Positions 51,206 through 60,630 of a stretch of 64,000 nucleotides of DNA are shown piece after piece; within the stretch, counting starts at the first letter, position 1, and the number at the start of each line of letters is the position of its first letter. The stretch is from Exiguobacterium qingdaonense (GTDB lineage Bacteria; Bacillota; Bacilli; Exiguobacteriales; Exiguobacteriaceae), in the NCBI RefSeq assembly GCF_018617855.1, contig NZ_JACSKY010000001.1:1-64000 (forward strand), in the 5' to 3' direction. Position numbers and translations under genes: made by a program. The notes below the pieces were generated by a model. The model was given only the letters and a program-made list of their open reading frames with translations. It was not told the DNA's origin and made no database searches.

Positions 51206-52030
51206 TTATCTCTTTTCAACGACGCCTCGGACAATCGCGAAAAATGCCCGGTTCGGGAGATAGCGCTTCAGCGCGATCAAAAGTCCTGCTTGTTTACCTG
51301 ATGGATAACGGAGTCGTTTCTTCTGTTCAGTCGCAGCTCGCCAAATCGTCTCGGCGACGACGTCTGGACCTTCGGCGTTCGCACCAGCGGCATTCGTGTT
51401 ATGGAGCGCGACCTGTGTATAGTCATCATAAACGTCGAGCGGCTTGTTACAGACGAGTTCTTGGGAACGGCCGTAAAAGTCTGTCTTGATCGGTCCCGGT
51501 TCAATCAATTTCATGTCGATGTTGAACGGTGCCAACTCGAACTGAAGCGATTCGATGAATCCTTCAATCGCCCATTTTGAACTGTGATACAAGCTATAGA
51601 TCGGGAATGTGATCTGTCCACCAACTGAGGAGACGGTCACAATCCGTCCGCTCCGTTGTTTGCGGAAATATGGGAGCGCTGCCCGAATCACATTCATGAC
51701 CCCGAATACGTTCGTATCAAATTGCCGCTGAATCTGTTCGGGAGAGGCTTCCTCGAAAATTCCGACCGCTCCGTATCCAGCATTGTTCAACAACACATCC
51801 ATCGTTCCATGATCCGAGACGATTCGTTCAAATGCCTCTCGAATACTCGTCTCGTTCGTCACATCTAGCTGATAGAGCGACACCCCTTTTAGGTTAGACA
51901 GTTCTTGATGGTCTTCAGGTCTTCGCATCGTAGCGGCGACATGCCAGCCTCGTTTGCTGAACAGTTCGACCGTTGCCCGACCGATTCCGCTCGATGCTCC
52001 TGTGATGACGATGGTTTGTTTTTGCTTCAT
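51206..52030 (-). CDS. Short-chain dehydrogenase under ArsR-type control
   Basis: A 274-residue classical SDR. TGASSGIGRATVELF binds the cofactor; the Arg-rich AATMRRPEDH after beta2 suggests NADP. NNAGYGA and SSVGGQITFPIYSLYHSSKWAIEG give the Ser-Tyr-Lys catalytic set. ATG 52030 has AAAGGAG at seven bases; ATG 52036 is too close to it. An 18-bp operator identical to one before the ArsR gene lies 25 bases upstream of the start. The substrate is unknown, but many such pairs act in aldehyde or ketone stress. Confidence 0.86.
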   Translation of the reverse strand: MKQKQTIVITGASSGIGRATVELFSKRGWHVAATMRRPEDHQELSNLKGVSLYQLDVTNETSIREAFERIVSDHGTMDVLLNNAGYGAVGIFEEASPEQIQRQFDTNVFGVMNVIRAALPYFRKQRSGRIVTVSSVGGQITFPIYSLYHSSKWAIEGFIESLQFELAPFNIDMKLIEPGPIKTDFYGRSQELVCNKPLDVYDDYTQVALHNTNAAGANAEGPDVVAETIWRAATEQKKRLRYPSGKQAGLLIALKRYLPNRAFFAIVRGVVEKR

Positions 52031-52054
52031 ATTCATTCTCCTTTATTGTTTATA

Positions 52055-52072
52055 CGTTTAAACTTTTAAACG
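52055..52072. promoter_or_regulatory. Operator copy 1 (before SDR)
   Basis: CGTTTAAACTTTTAAACG is an 18-bp near-perfect palindrome, beside a minus-strand TATAAA at 52048-52053. Its exact inverse occurs at 52453-52470. Confidence 0.65.
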
Positions 52073-52117
52073 TATTAGTGGAAAAGAATCCTTTCTTTCT
52101 GTTTCCAAAAAGAAAGG

Positions 52118-52441
52118 TTATAAGATACATTCATCTTCAATCGCACGTGTCAGTGCCTTCAGCAGTCCGACCGCATCTTCAAGTGTCAGAAAATAAAAGT
52201 TCTCTGTCCCGACTTTCTCCGATGAAACGATTCCCGCTTGTCGAAGTAGTTTGAGATGATGTGAGATGGCTGGTCGAGACAACTCAATCTTTTCATCAAT
52301 CTGATTGACGTTCAAGCGTTCATGTTTAGCGATTTCGACGATGATGCGTTGACGATTGACGTCGGCTAATACTTGGAACAACGGAATCGCATCTTCAAAT
52401 AAAGATAACGATACTTCGGGTGTAACATCTGTCCGTTTCAT
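52118..52441 (-). CDS. ArsR-family repressor of the SDR gene
   Basis: A 107-residue winged-helix regulator: PLFQVLADVNRQRIIVEIAKHERLNVNQIDEKIELSRPAISHHLKLLRQAGIVSSEKVGTENFYFLT is a full ArsR domain. The metal-binding ELCVCDL box of metal sensors is absent and cysteine appears only near the C-terminus (DECIL), so it does not look like a classical metal sensor. ATG 52441 follows GGAGTGA. Identical operators before this gene and before the SDR gene imply that it represses both. Confidence 0.83.
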   Translation of the reverse strand: MKRTDVTPEVSLSLFEDAIPLFQVLADVNRQRIIVEIAKHERLNVNQIDEKIELSRPAISHHLKLLRQAGIVSSEKVGTENFYFLTLEDAVGLLKALTRAIEDECIL

Positions 52442-52452
52442 ATTCATCACTC

Positions 52453-52470
52453 CGTTTAAAAGTTTAAACG
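52453..52470. promoter_or_regulatory. Operator copy 2 (before arsR-type gene)
   Basis: CGTTTAAAAGTTTAAACG is the exact inverse complement of the operator at 52055-52072 and lies directly before the ribosome site of the ArsR gene. It is followed by an extra TTTAA. Confidence 0.65.
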
Positions 52471-52510
52471 TTTAATCCTGTACTAAGAATACTAGGTGTT
52501 TTACCTTCTG

Positions 52511-53320
52511 TCAACGAAGTTGTTCGTAGATTTCTCGAAGAATGCTTGCGATCATATGTTTAGAGTCATAATCCCGCTTGGATATTCGGACGAGCGGCGA
52601 TGGTTCGGGGAAGAGTTGAGCATTGATGTCGTCAATCGTATAGCCTGCTGCGGTTTTCGTTATCACGTCATCGGTCAAACGTTCTAGATAATCGAGCTTT
52701 TTGCTCAGTTGCTCCCTTCCCTGTTCGAGACGCCCGGCATGCTGACAGTACACCTCATCAAAATCGAAGGACAGGACCCGTTTGAGCGAACGAATTTGAT
52801 CAGGGACCGACTCCTCTGGAATCATTACTTTCGGATACGGATGGACAAACAAATCACCCGAGAACAGTCGACCGTTCTCCTCATCATATAAGACGACGTG
52901 ATTCGGTTCATGACCGGGTGTATGAATCACCTGATAGGTATGATGTTCTGACGTGATCTGATTGTCGTGATAGGCGATCGGCTGAAACGGTTCCGGGTCT
53001 CCTGAGAAACGTGCCCGGTAATCAGGAATGTCTAAACCTTTCCGGCACATGTCCCTGGCAGATTCTCGTATGTAAATCGGGACACCGTATGTCCGCTCAA
53101 GCCAGGCTGCCGTTCCGATATGGTCTTCATGGGGGTGGGTGATGCTGACGAGGTCGATCGGGACCGACTCATAAAAGGGTTGGAGAGCGGGTAGCATCGT
53201 TCGTGTCCCCGTATCGATGATCATGCCGTCGATATAATAGACGTACATCGACATCTCGAATGGACCGTTCTTTACTTTGGCACTAACGGCCGTCACCGGT
53301 CCATGTTGTTTCACTTCCAT
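52511..53320 (-). CDS. Metallo-beta-lactamase-fold hydrolase
   Basis: A 269-residue MBL-fold enzyme. THPHEDHIGTAAWL is the HxHxDH metal motif (about residues 62-67), HTPGHEPNHVVLYDEENGRLFSGDLF adds further His and Asp ligands, and CQHAGR holds the last His. ATG 53320 is chosen because GGAGGG precedes it; the frame extends further to 53383 without a site. The C-terminal 70 residues are a helical extension. The substrate is unknown. Confidence 0.85.
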   Translation of the reverse strand: MEVKQHGPVTAVSAKVKNGPFEMSMYVYYIDGMIIDTGTRTMLPALQPFYESVPIDLVSITHPHEDHIGTAAWLERTYGVPIYIRESARDMCRKGLDIPDYRARFSGDPEPFQPIAYHDNQITSEHHTYQVIHTPGHEPNHVVLYDEENGRLFSGDLFVHPYPKVMIPEESVPDQIRSLKRVLSFDFDEVYCQHAGRLEQGREQLSKKLDYLERLTDDVITKTAAGYTIDDINAQLFPEPSPLVRISKRDYDSKHMIASILREIYEQLR

Positions 53321-53364
53321 CAGGCTTCCCTCCAATATTGTATTTTTCTTCATTATAGCGAAAA

Positions 53365-53403
53365 AAGCCAAGTAATCTCTCATTTCTGAGAAATCCTTGG
53401 CTT
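53365..53403 (-). terminator. Terminator of the peroxiredoxin/oxidoreductase operon
   Basis: AAGCCAAG (53365-53372) pairs with CTTGGCTT (53396-53403), with a further inner stem; a minus-strand T-run follows. Confidence 0.7.
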
Positions 53404-53409
53404 ATCTTT

Positions 53410-54045
53410 TCATAAAGAAGCGAGCACACGCTCCGGATCCGGTCGAACCATATAATCAGGGTCCGCCTCGGCAAATTGGATTGTACCATCCTGGTCAATG
53501 ACATAAGTCGCAGGTACAGGGAGTCGCCACGGATTAGCGTCTCCATTATAATGCGCGAGTTGAAGTCCAAAGTCCGTTTCATATGTTTGAATCAAATGAG
53601 CCGGAAAATCCAAGAGTAGGCGATAAGATTCTGCTACATGTTGATTGGGGTCACTGAGCACTTCAAATGTCAGATTGTTCTTTTCAGATGTCGACAAGGA
53701 CTCATCTGGCATTTGAGGGCTGATGGCAACGAGTTGTGCCCCTTTCTCTTTGATTTTCGGCAAAATACGTTCATACGCCTTCAATTCGAGATTACAGTAG
53801 GGACACCATCCCCCTCGATAAAAGTTCAAAATCACTTTTCCATCTTGCAATAATTCGGACAAGGTGACTTTCTCACCCGTAGCATTGACGAGCGTAAAGT
53901 CAGGGGCTTTTTCTCCTACTTGTAACCCTTGACCAACTCCTGATTCAATCAATGACGCTGTCGCTTCCGCAACACTTTGTTTAACATGGGCAGGGGCACG
54001 ATCTAGGAATCGGTCCCGTACCGCTGCTAATTCTTCCCGAAGCAT
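53410..54045 (-). CDS. Peroxiredoxin-like (AhpC/TSA) protein
   Basis: A 211-residue thioredoxin-fold protein. GEKAPDFTLVNATGEKVTLSELLQDGKVILNFYRGGWCPYCNLELKAYE contains the active site WCPYC, which gives a peroxidatic-type Cys with a second Cys three residues on, as in the peroxiredoxin-like group rather than typical 2-Cys AhpC. It should reduce peroxides or act as a thiol oxidoreductase. It lies fifteen bases after the flavodoxin-fold quinone reductase gene, so the two form a redox operon. Confidence 0.85.
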   Translation of the reverse strand: MLREELAAVRDRFLDRAPAHVKQSVAEATASLIESGVGQGLQVGEKAPDFTLVNATGEKVTLSELLQDGKVILNFYRGGWCPYCNLELKAYERILPKIKEKGAQLVAISPQMPDESLSTSEKNNLTFEVLSDPNQHVAESYRLLLDFPAHLIQTYETDFGLQLAHYNGDANPWRLPVPATYVIDQDGTIQFAEADPDYMVRPDPERVLASL

Positions 54046-54060
54046 GTGACCTCTCTCCTT

Positions 54061-54630
54061 TTACGACTGATTTGCTGTCATTTCGAACACGTCTTCCAAA
54101 TGAGCTTGGAGTTCACGTTTGTAAAGAGTGATGTCCGGGTTCGCAATCACGTCGTGCGCCCCAAAACTCTTCAATGGTTCCATTCCAATGAACTGTTGTG
54201 CATAATGCAGGTGCGCGATTGAATCTTCAAAGTCTTTGCCAGCGAAGAACCCTTCAGCATTGTTGTATTCCGTGACAGGGGCGTTCCACGTCGTCGAGAA
54301 CATGTATTTCTTTCCTTTCATCAATCCACCTTTTCCATACCCTTCAGCAGATCCTGCGAAGAAGACACCATATTCGTACACTTCATCCATGTATTTTTTG
54401 AACTTCGCTGGGAGTGAGAACCAGTAGATTGGTGTTTGATAGATGACGATGTCCGCCCATTTGTATTTTTCTTGCTCTTCTTTGATATCATAACCGGCAT
54501 CGATGACCGTCGTTTTCACTTCATAGGCTCCGTCGAGCGTTTGAACAATCTCGTCGAACATCGTCTTGTTCAATTCACCCTTCGCAAAGTCATAATACTC
54601 ATGTCCGTTGATTACTAATACGTTTTTCAT
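54061..54630 (-). CDS. Flavodoxin-fold NAD(P)H quinone oxidoreductase (MdaB-like)
   Basis: A 189-residue flavoprotein. KNVLVINGHEYYDFAKGELNKTM is the FMN/FAD phosphate-binding start and YQTPIYWFSLPAKFKKYMDEVYEYG the second cofactor loop of the MdaB/KefF family, which reduces quinones by two electrons. AAGGAG precedes the ATG. It heads the operon with the peroxiredoxin-like gene. An inverted repeat lies 31 bases upstream, and the ArsR-type gene further upstream is the likely regulator. Confidence 0.87.
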   Translation of the reverse strand: MKNVLVINGHEYYDFAKGELNKTMFDEIVQTLDGAYEVKTTVIDAGYDIKEEQEKYKWADIVIYQTPIYWFSLPAKFKKYMDEVYEYGVFFAGSAEGYGKGGLMKGKKYMFSTTWNAPVTEYNNAEGFFAGKDFEDSIAHLHYAQQFIGMEPLKSFGAHDVIANPDITLYKRELQAHLEDVFEMTANQS

Positions 54631-54660
54631 CTTTCAAAACTCCTTCAGAAACTGTTTTAT

Positions 54661-54680
54661 AGTTCGATAACCATCAAACT
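54661..54680. promoter_or_regulatory. Inverted repeat upstream of the quinone reductase gene
   Basis: AGTTCGAT (54661-54668) and ATCAAACT (54673-54680) are inverted repeats with one mismatch, four bases apart. It is a plausible operator for the neighbouring ArsR-type regulator. Confidence 0.4.
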
Positions 54681-54728
54681 AAAAGTATCGTATCACCGTG
54701 AGTTATACTTCGCAAGCATTTTGATCAA

Positions 54729-54759
54729 CAAAAAAAGCATGCGCCTCGAGCGCATGCTT
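54729..54759 (-). terminator. Terminator of the ArsR gene at 54758
   Basis: AAGCATGCGC (54735-54744) pairs perfectly with GCGCATGCTT (54750-54759), followed on the minus strand by seven T. Confidence 0.85.
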
Positions 54760-55075
54760 ATAAGTCTTCATCTTTCACTGCGAAAACGGAACTCAATAAT
54801 CCAGGAAACTTCTGCTCAATCTCATCTTTTCGGAGTGAATAGTAATGCTCTTTCCCTTCGATGCGTCCTTTGATCAGTCCAGCCTCCCTTAAGATTTTAA
54901 TATGATGGGATACCGTTGATTTATTTAACATCAATTCAAGTGAATAAGTGGAACAGTTGTTTTCACCGGATTCTCTGAGGCATCGGATGATGCGCAGTCG
55001 GTTCGGTTCACTAAGTGCGTGAAGGACTTTCGTATACGGTATGGTGTCAATAGACGGATGGTGTAATGGTTTCAT
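54758..55075 (-). CDS. ArsR-family regulator, probably translated from a leaderless mRNA
   Basis: A 105-residue winged-helix protein: KVLHALSEPNRLRIIRCLRESGENNCSTYSLELMLNKSTVSHHIKILREAGLIKGRIEGKEHYYSLR. Metal-sensor cysteine boxes are absent; Cys residues in RCL and NNCS could act as redox sensors. ATG 55075 has no ribosome site, but TATAAT ends only six bases upstream with TTGAGA 17 bases before it, so transcription should begin at or next to the start codon. It probably controls the quinone reductase/peroxiredoxin operon. Confidence 0.82.
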   Translation of the reverse strand: MKPLHHPSIDTIPYTKVLHALSEPNRLRIIRCLRESGENNCSTYSLELMLNKSTVSHHIKILREAGLIKGRIEGKEHYYSLRKDEIEQKFPGLLSSVFAVKDEDL

Positions 55076-55081
55076 AACGCC

Positions 55082-56648
<1,567 letters not shown>

Positions 56649-56691
56649 TCATGATATAATGAAATCAGTGACGAAAAAGTGAGGAATGACC

Positions 56692-57402
56692 ATGCTAAAA
56701 TACCAACAGATTGCGAACGAAATCGAACAATACATTAACGAGCAACAATTAAAACAAGGTGATAAGCTACCTGTCCTGGAGCAGATGATGAGTCAATATG
56801 CAGTGAGTAAGAGCACCATCACGAAAGCATTAGAGCTGCTCGAACGAAAAGGGGTCATCTTTCAACTGCGGGGAAGCGGCATCTTCGTCAGACGACATAA
56901 TCGACCTGGCTATATGAGCCTCTTCTCCACCCAAGGATTCAAGAGCAATCTCGGAGACCGTGTGTTGACGTCTGATGTGATTGATGTGTCTGTCATGAAG
57001 CCAGACGCAACCGTTGCGAAGAATCTAGGGATTGATGTGTCTGACGATGTGTACCGGGTCGAACGGGTGAGATATGTGGACGGGGAAGTGCTCTGTCATG
57101 AGGAATCCTATTATGTGAAAGCCATCGTCCCTTATTTGAATCGAGAAATCGTGGCGGACTCGATTTTCGATTACGTGCAATCGGCACTCGGCGTCACGAT
57201 TGGGTTTTCTGACATGTATCTTCAGGTCGATCGATTGACGGAAGGTGAAGCGGGATACCTCGGATTGCAAGAGAATGATCCGACGCTTCGCATCGAAACC
57301 ATCTTTCATCTGACGAACGGGAAGCCTTTCGACTATTCTCGGATCACCTATCATTACGCACATTCCCAGTTCGTCATTCAGGCGAACGGACCCTATATGT
57401 GA
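56692..57402 (+). CDS. GntR/HutC-family repressor of beta-glucoside use
   Basis: A 236-residue regulator: an N-terminal GntR winged helix (LKYQQIANEIEQYINEQQLKQGDKLPVLEQMMSQYAVSKSTITKALELLERKGVIFQLRGSGIFVRR, residues about 1-68) and a C-terminal UTRA ligand domain. It is divergent from the phospho-beta-glucosidase gene and resembles Bacillus BglR/YydK-type regulators, so it probably binds the palindrome at 56595-56612 and responds to a phospho-glucoside. ATG 56692 follows GTGAGG. Confidence 0.87.
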   Translation: MLKYQQIANEIEQYINEQQLKQGDKLPVLEQMMSQYAVSKSTITKALELLERKGVIFQLRGSGIFVRRHNRPGYMSLFSTQGFKSNLGDRVLTSDVIDVSVMKPDATVAKNLGIDVSDDVYRVERVRYVDGEVLCHEESYYVKAIVPYLNREIVADSIFDYVQSALGVTIGFSDMYLQVDRLTEGEAGYLGLQENDPTLRIETIFHLTNGKPFDYSRITYHYAHSQFVIQANGPYM

Positions 57403-57407
57403 AGAAT

Positions 57408-57429
57408 CCCCTCATGCGCGCATGAGGGG
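57408..57429. terminator. Terminator between gntR and the SUFU-like gene
   Basis: CCCCTCATG (57408-57416) pairs with CATGAGGGG (57421-57429). It lies between convergent genes; T-runs are short. Confidence 0.6.
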
Positions 57430-57436
57430 TTGTTCG

Positions 57437-57988
57437 TTAGACAAGTTCTTTTCGGTTCAAGTCGAATAATTCGCGATCAGTCTCATATAGGAGTTCGTCA
57501 AACCGTTCGGTTCCGTGTTCTTCGATGAACAGCTCTTCTGAAGGGTAAATCGGTACAAACCAGACGACTAGGACGCTCTGCTCCTCGTTCTCATATGTGA
57601 TGAACGACTCATCTGAGTAAAAAGGAGCGGTCACATAGACCGAAGAAAATGAATATTGTTCAAGCACTTCCTCTGGCAGTTCGTAGAGTTCGCCCAACTC
57701 GAACGCCTGGTGCGTTCCCAACGCATAATCGGTCAGCTGCCACATCAATTCAACAAACTCTTCTTTGGCATGCTGTTGCATGAAACGAAACAATAATTCC
57801 TGACGTACGGTTGAGCCATCTTCGAATTGAAGTGCATGCCAATGTAGGCCTAATGTAGAGATACTTGTTAATTTTGAGGACTCCTCTTCAAGCTCGATGA
57901 TTTGTACAGCATCTTCTAATAAGTCAGGGATATCAAATCCGCTGACGAAGGTGCCGCAATGCTTTTCTAGATGTTTTAAATAGTTCAT
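57437..57988 (-). CDS. Suppressor-of-fused-like (SUFU) domain protein, tentative
   Basis: About 183 residues, cytoplasmic and strongly acidic. The order LHWHALQFEDG, LMWQLTDYALGTHQAFELGELYEL, SVYVTAPFY and VLVVWFVPIYPSEELFIEEHGTERFDELL resembles bacterial SUFU-domain proteins as I remember them, including the VPIxxxE motif near the C-terminus. Such proteins are often immunity proteins of polymorphic toxins, but no toxin gene is adjacent. ATG 57988 has AGGA upstream; ATG 58009 is an alternative. Confidence 0.5.
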   Translation of the reverse strand: MNYLKHLEKHCGTFVSGFDIPDLLEDAVQIIELEEESSKLTSISTLGLHWHALQFEDGSTVRQELLFRFMQQHAKEEFVELMWQLTDYALGTHQAFELGELYELPEEVLEQYSFSSVYVTAPFYSDESFITYENEEQSVLVVWFVPIYPSEELFIEEHGTERFDELLYETDRELFDLNRKELV

Positions 57989-58103
57989 TTTCCATTCCTG
58001 CTTTCTCATAACTGGTGTACTGTTTGATTCGGGATTTGAGTTTGATGGACTGAATCGATTGACATGATTTTGATGTACGCTTCTTCACACCTAAATGGAT
58101 TAC

Positions 58104-58820
58104 TCAAAAAATCTTGATCTCCCCATTCACATGATCAATGAAATAGTACGTATTGTTAGCATCATGTGCGAGTATGAAATTTCCTAGTATATTTGGATGA
58201 AATTCAATAGTGAACGTCTCAAGCGTCTGCTCGTATGTCGGATATGAAAGGGACTGCCACACATTCTTCGCCTTCGGAATCTGAAGCTGAGGCAATAACT
58301 CGTCTTCAATCAATCCCTCCCAGTCTGGGTTATGCAATATAAAGCGAAACACGTTTTCAAATGGAGCAAACGTCCCACCTAAACCAAACGCCAATTTGAT
58401 GGGAAACGCACCTCTAACCACATGTTCAAAAAATGTCTCCATTTGGACAATACCAGTTGTCGCGACACGTCTCACTTGGTTTCCTTGAAGCGTCAACCCG
58501 TCTTCGGAATAGCTCAGAATCCAACCCCTCTCTCCTCTTAAGACGATGACCTCATTTGAAGAGAGCGTCAATTCCGACTCTAACATTTCACGATTTTTGA
58601 TGGTTTTGGTCGTCACATGCTCTTCTTCCTGACTTTTAAAAGAGACGCGACGTTTTCTCGAATCCCTTACAGTCCGCTTACGCTCTATAAGTAATGGAAA
58701 CTGTTCATTCTCCAAATGGCGAAAGATCAAGTAGGTTGCTTCTCTGTCTCTCAATGCATGACTCGGTATGACCACTAATTCTAGTGGATTATGATGATTG
58801 GATAAGTCTTTTGACATCAT
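58104..58820 (-). CDS. Unrecognised protein, last gene of MoxR cluster 2
   Basis: About 238 residues with no signal peptide or membrane helix. An early basic segment (LIERKRTVRDSRKRRVSFKSQEEEH) and a later FEHVVRGAFPIKLAFGLGGTFAPFENVFRFIL region are notable, but I recognise no family. ATG 58820 overlaps the preceding stop as ATGA, which selects it over the TTG at 58847. It is translationally coupled to the membrane protein gene before it and so probably belongs to the MoxR/DUF58 system. Confidence 0.55.
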   Translation of the reverse strand: MMSKDLSNHHNPLELVVIPSHALRDREATYLIFRHLENEQFPLLIERKRTVRDSRKRRVSFKSQEEEHVTTKTIKNREMLESELTLSSNEVIVLRGERGWILSYSEDGLTLQGNQVRRVATTGIVQMETFFEHVVRGAFPIKLAFGLGGTFAPFENVFRFILHNPDWEGLIEDELLPQLQIPKAKNVWQSLSYPTYEQTLETFTIEFHPNILGNFILAHDANNTYYFIDHVNGEIKIF

Positions 58821-59551
58821 GTTGCTTTCCGTCTCTTGAGGAACCAATATCCGAATGGCAATATCGCTAACACAGTAAAGCCAATCAATCGGTTGGTATT
58901 CGATGTTGGCTTGTTTGACTCTGTCTTATCCGAATGGACTGATGATGAGTCGCCTGCTCCACCTATCATTCCTTCTTCGGCATCCCCTTCAATACTTTCA
59001 TTCTCTTCAACCAATAATACTTGAAACGCCTCAGTTGAAATCTCATCTCCGCTAATCATCTGTTTTGTATTAGATGTCAACGCCGTCAACATGTCCCCAT
59101 CATAATCAAACCAAGCCGACGCTTCTGAGTATTTCACGAGATCGCCTTTTACGTCCGTCAACGCTTTCGGGGTTTCTTTGTCTGAACCGAACGTTGAGAA
59201 CGCATATGTACCCGCTGCTTGTTCATATGTTCCGATCACGTTGACCGGTTCATCATCTTGAAAGACGGTCGCCACATATTCTTTTGTTGGGACGAACGTA
59301 CATGTTTCTCCTGTTTTGTAACAAGAGGATGACGGGATATACGTCTCCGACAACGGACCGAACGTGATGTTCTCACTGTCCGTCATATGATAATTAGCCG
59401 GATCATCTCCCTGAATATGATCCATCACAATGTCATAAAAATATGCATCTGCAAAACGTTCCGCCGAGGATTCAGTCATCTCGGCTGATACGGTTGTCGT
59501 GCTTGCAAGTAGTCCGACACAACATATGAGTAAGCCCGTCATTCGTCGCAT
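58817..59551 (-). CDS. Secreted, membrane-anchored protein of MoxR cluster 2
   Basis: A 244-residue protein with a signal peptide (about residues 1-23, ending VSA), an acidic extracellular domain with a Cys pair (SSSCYKTGETCTF), a Ser/Thr/Asn-rich linker and a C-terminal hydrophobic helix followed by LKRRKAT. There is no LPxTG motif, so it should be held by the helix. Family unknown. It sits between the DUF58 gene and the last gene of the cluster, which suggests that the MoxR system works on an envelope complex. Confidence 0.65.
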   Translation of the reverse strand: MRRMTGLLICCVGLLASTTTVSAEMTESSAERFADAYFYDIVMDHIQGDDPANYHMTDSENITFGPLSETYIPSSSCYKTGETCTFVPTKEYVATVFQDDEPVNVIGTYEQAAGTYAFSTFGSDKETPKALTDVKGDLVKYSEASAWFDYDGDMLTALTSNTKQMISGDEISTEAFQVLLVEENESIEGDAEEGMIGGAGDSSSVHSDKTESNKPTSNTNRLIGFTVLAILPFGYWFLKRRKAT

Positions 59552-59566
59552 GTGTTTCTCCCTTCA

Positions 59567-60628
59567 TCACCCTGAAGATTTCAGCAGCATCGCGTGATTG
59601 ATGTGAATCATTTCGGCGTGCGGCTGTTTGTGACGACTGACATATGACGTGAATCGCGATGATGCAACAAACGCGTCAGATTCGTGGATCATCGCCAGTC
59701 GGACGAGAATGAGCCGTAATTGTTTTCTTCCTTCTCCCAGTGTAACACGGTCGACTTGGTTGTTTTTGTCGAGTCGGTTGATTAACAGCTCCACTTTACA
59801 ATCTTCTTTGATCAAGTAAGAGACCCAATACGCCGTCTGTTGAATCAAGTCTTCATATTGCGCATGGAGCCCGTTCCCGAGCGGACCGCTCAAATCAAGG
59901 GAAATCGTGAACGTGTCGAGATTTTGTCGTTCGAACACTTTTGCCTGTACATGACCGACCTTTGAAGTGGCGACCCAGTCAATCTGTTTGGCCGGTTCCT
60001 TCTCATATCGTTTTGCACTTTGAATCATCAACGGATTGTTCAACGGGGAGTGCTTGACGATACGATCACCCATCCGAATCATGCGAGATTCGGTGATTGG
60101 TGACTTCGTGATGGTAGGTAAAACAATCCATGAGGGCATATCCATCTCCTCATCCGTGAAAAAAAGAGTACCTAAATAAAACGGTAAGGTGACACGCATC
60201 ACACACATATGAATCGAAGCAGGTCCACGCTTCACAGCCGAGACGCTCACATGATGTATGTCCTGTTCGATCCTGGTGTCGTATGCCTGTGCCCCGTCCT
60301 CGAATACCATCCGTTCATTACCCTCTAGTCGAATCAATAGCGGAACACCAAGGGCAATGATTCGCTCATACCCATCGATACGGACGATACATGATGTCTC
60401 ATCGTCGATGAACAAGAGATCTTCTTTCTGCCGAATGGAAAATGAGACTTCGTTTGAAAGTGTTCGAATGATTCGTTTCCGGATGAACATGACGATTAAT
60501 AATGCTCCGCATACATAAGCGATGGGCCATACATAAGGCATCCACATGGTGAGGAGACCGAGACTGACATAAGCCGGCCAAAGTTGGTCCTGAAGGATGG
60601 ACGGTGTACTGATTTCGACCTGTCGCAT
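59567..60628 (-). CDS. DUF58 domain protein (cluster 2)
   Basis: A 353-residue protein with two N-terminal membrane helices (about residues 15-50) and a DUF58 domain: RIVKHSPLNNPLMIQSAKRYEKEPAKQIDWVATSKVGHVQAKVFERQNLDTFTISLDLSG. The equivalent block in cluster 1 is only moderately similar, so the two systems diverged long ago. It follows the moxR pseudogene by two bases and precedes the secreted-protein gene. Confidence 0.83.
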   Translation of the reverse strand: MRQVEISTPSILQDQLWPAYVSLGLLTMWMPYVWPIAYVCGALLIVMFIRKRIIRTLSNEVSFSIRQKEDLLFIDDETSCIVRIDGYERIIALGVPLLIRLEGNERMVFEDGAQAYDTRIEQDIHHVSVSAVKRGPASIHMCVMRVTLPFYLGTLFFTDEEMDMPSWIVLPTITKSPITESRMIRMGDRIVKHSPLNNPLMIQSAKRYEKEPAKQIDWVATSKVGHVQAKVFERQNLDTFTISLDLSGPLGNGLHAQYEDLIQQTAYWVSYLIKEDCKVELLINRLDKNNQVDRVTLGEGRKQLRLILVRLAMIHESDAFVASSRFTSYVSRHKQPHAEMIHINHAMLLKSSG

Positions 60629-60630
60629 CG

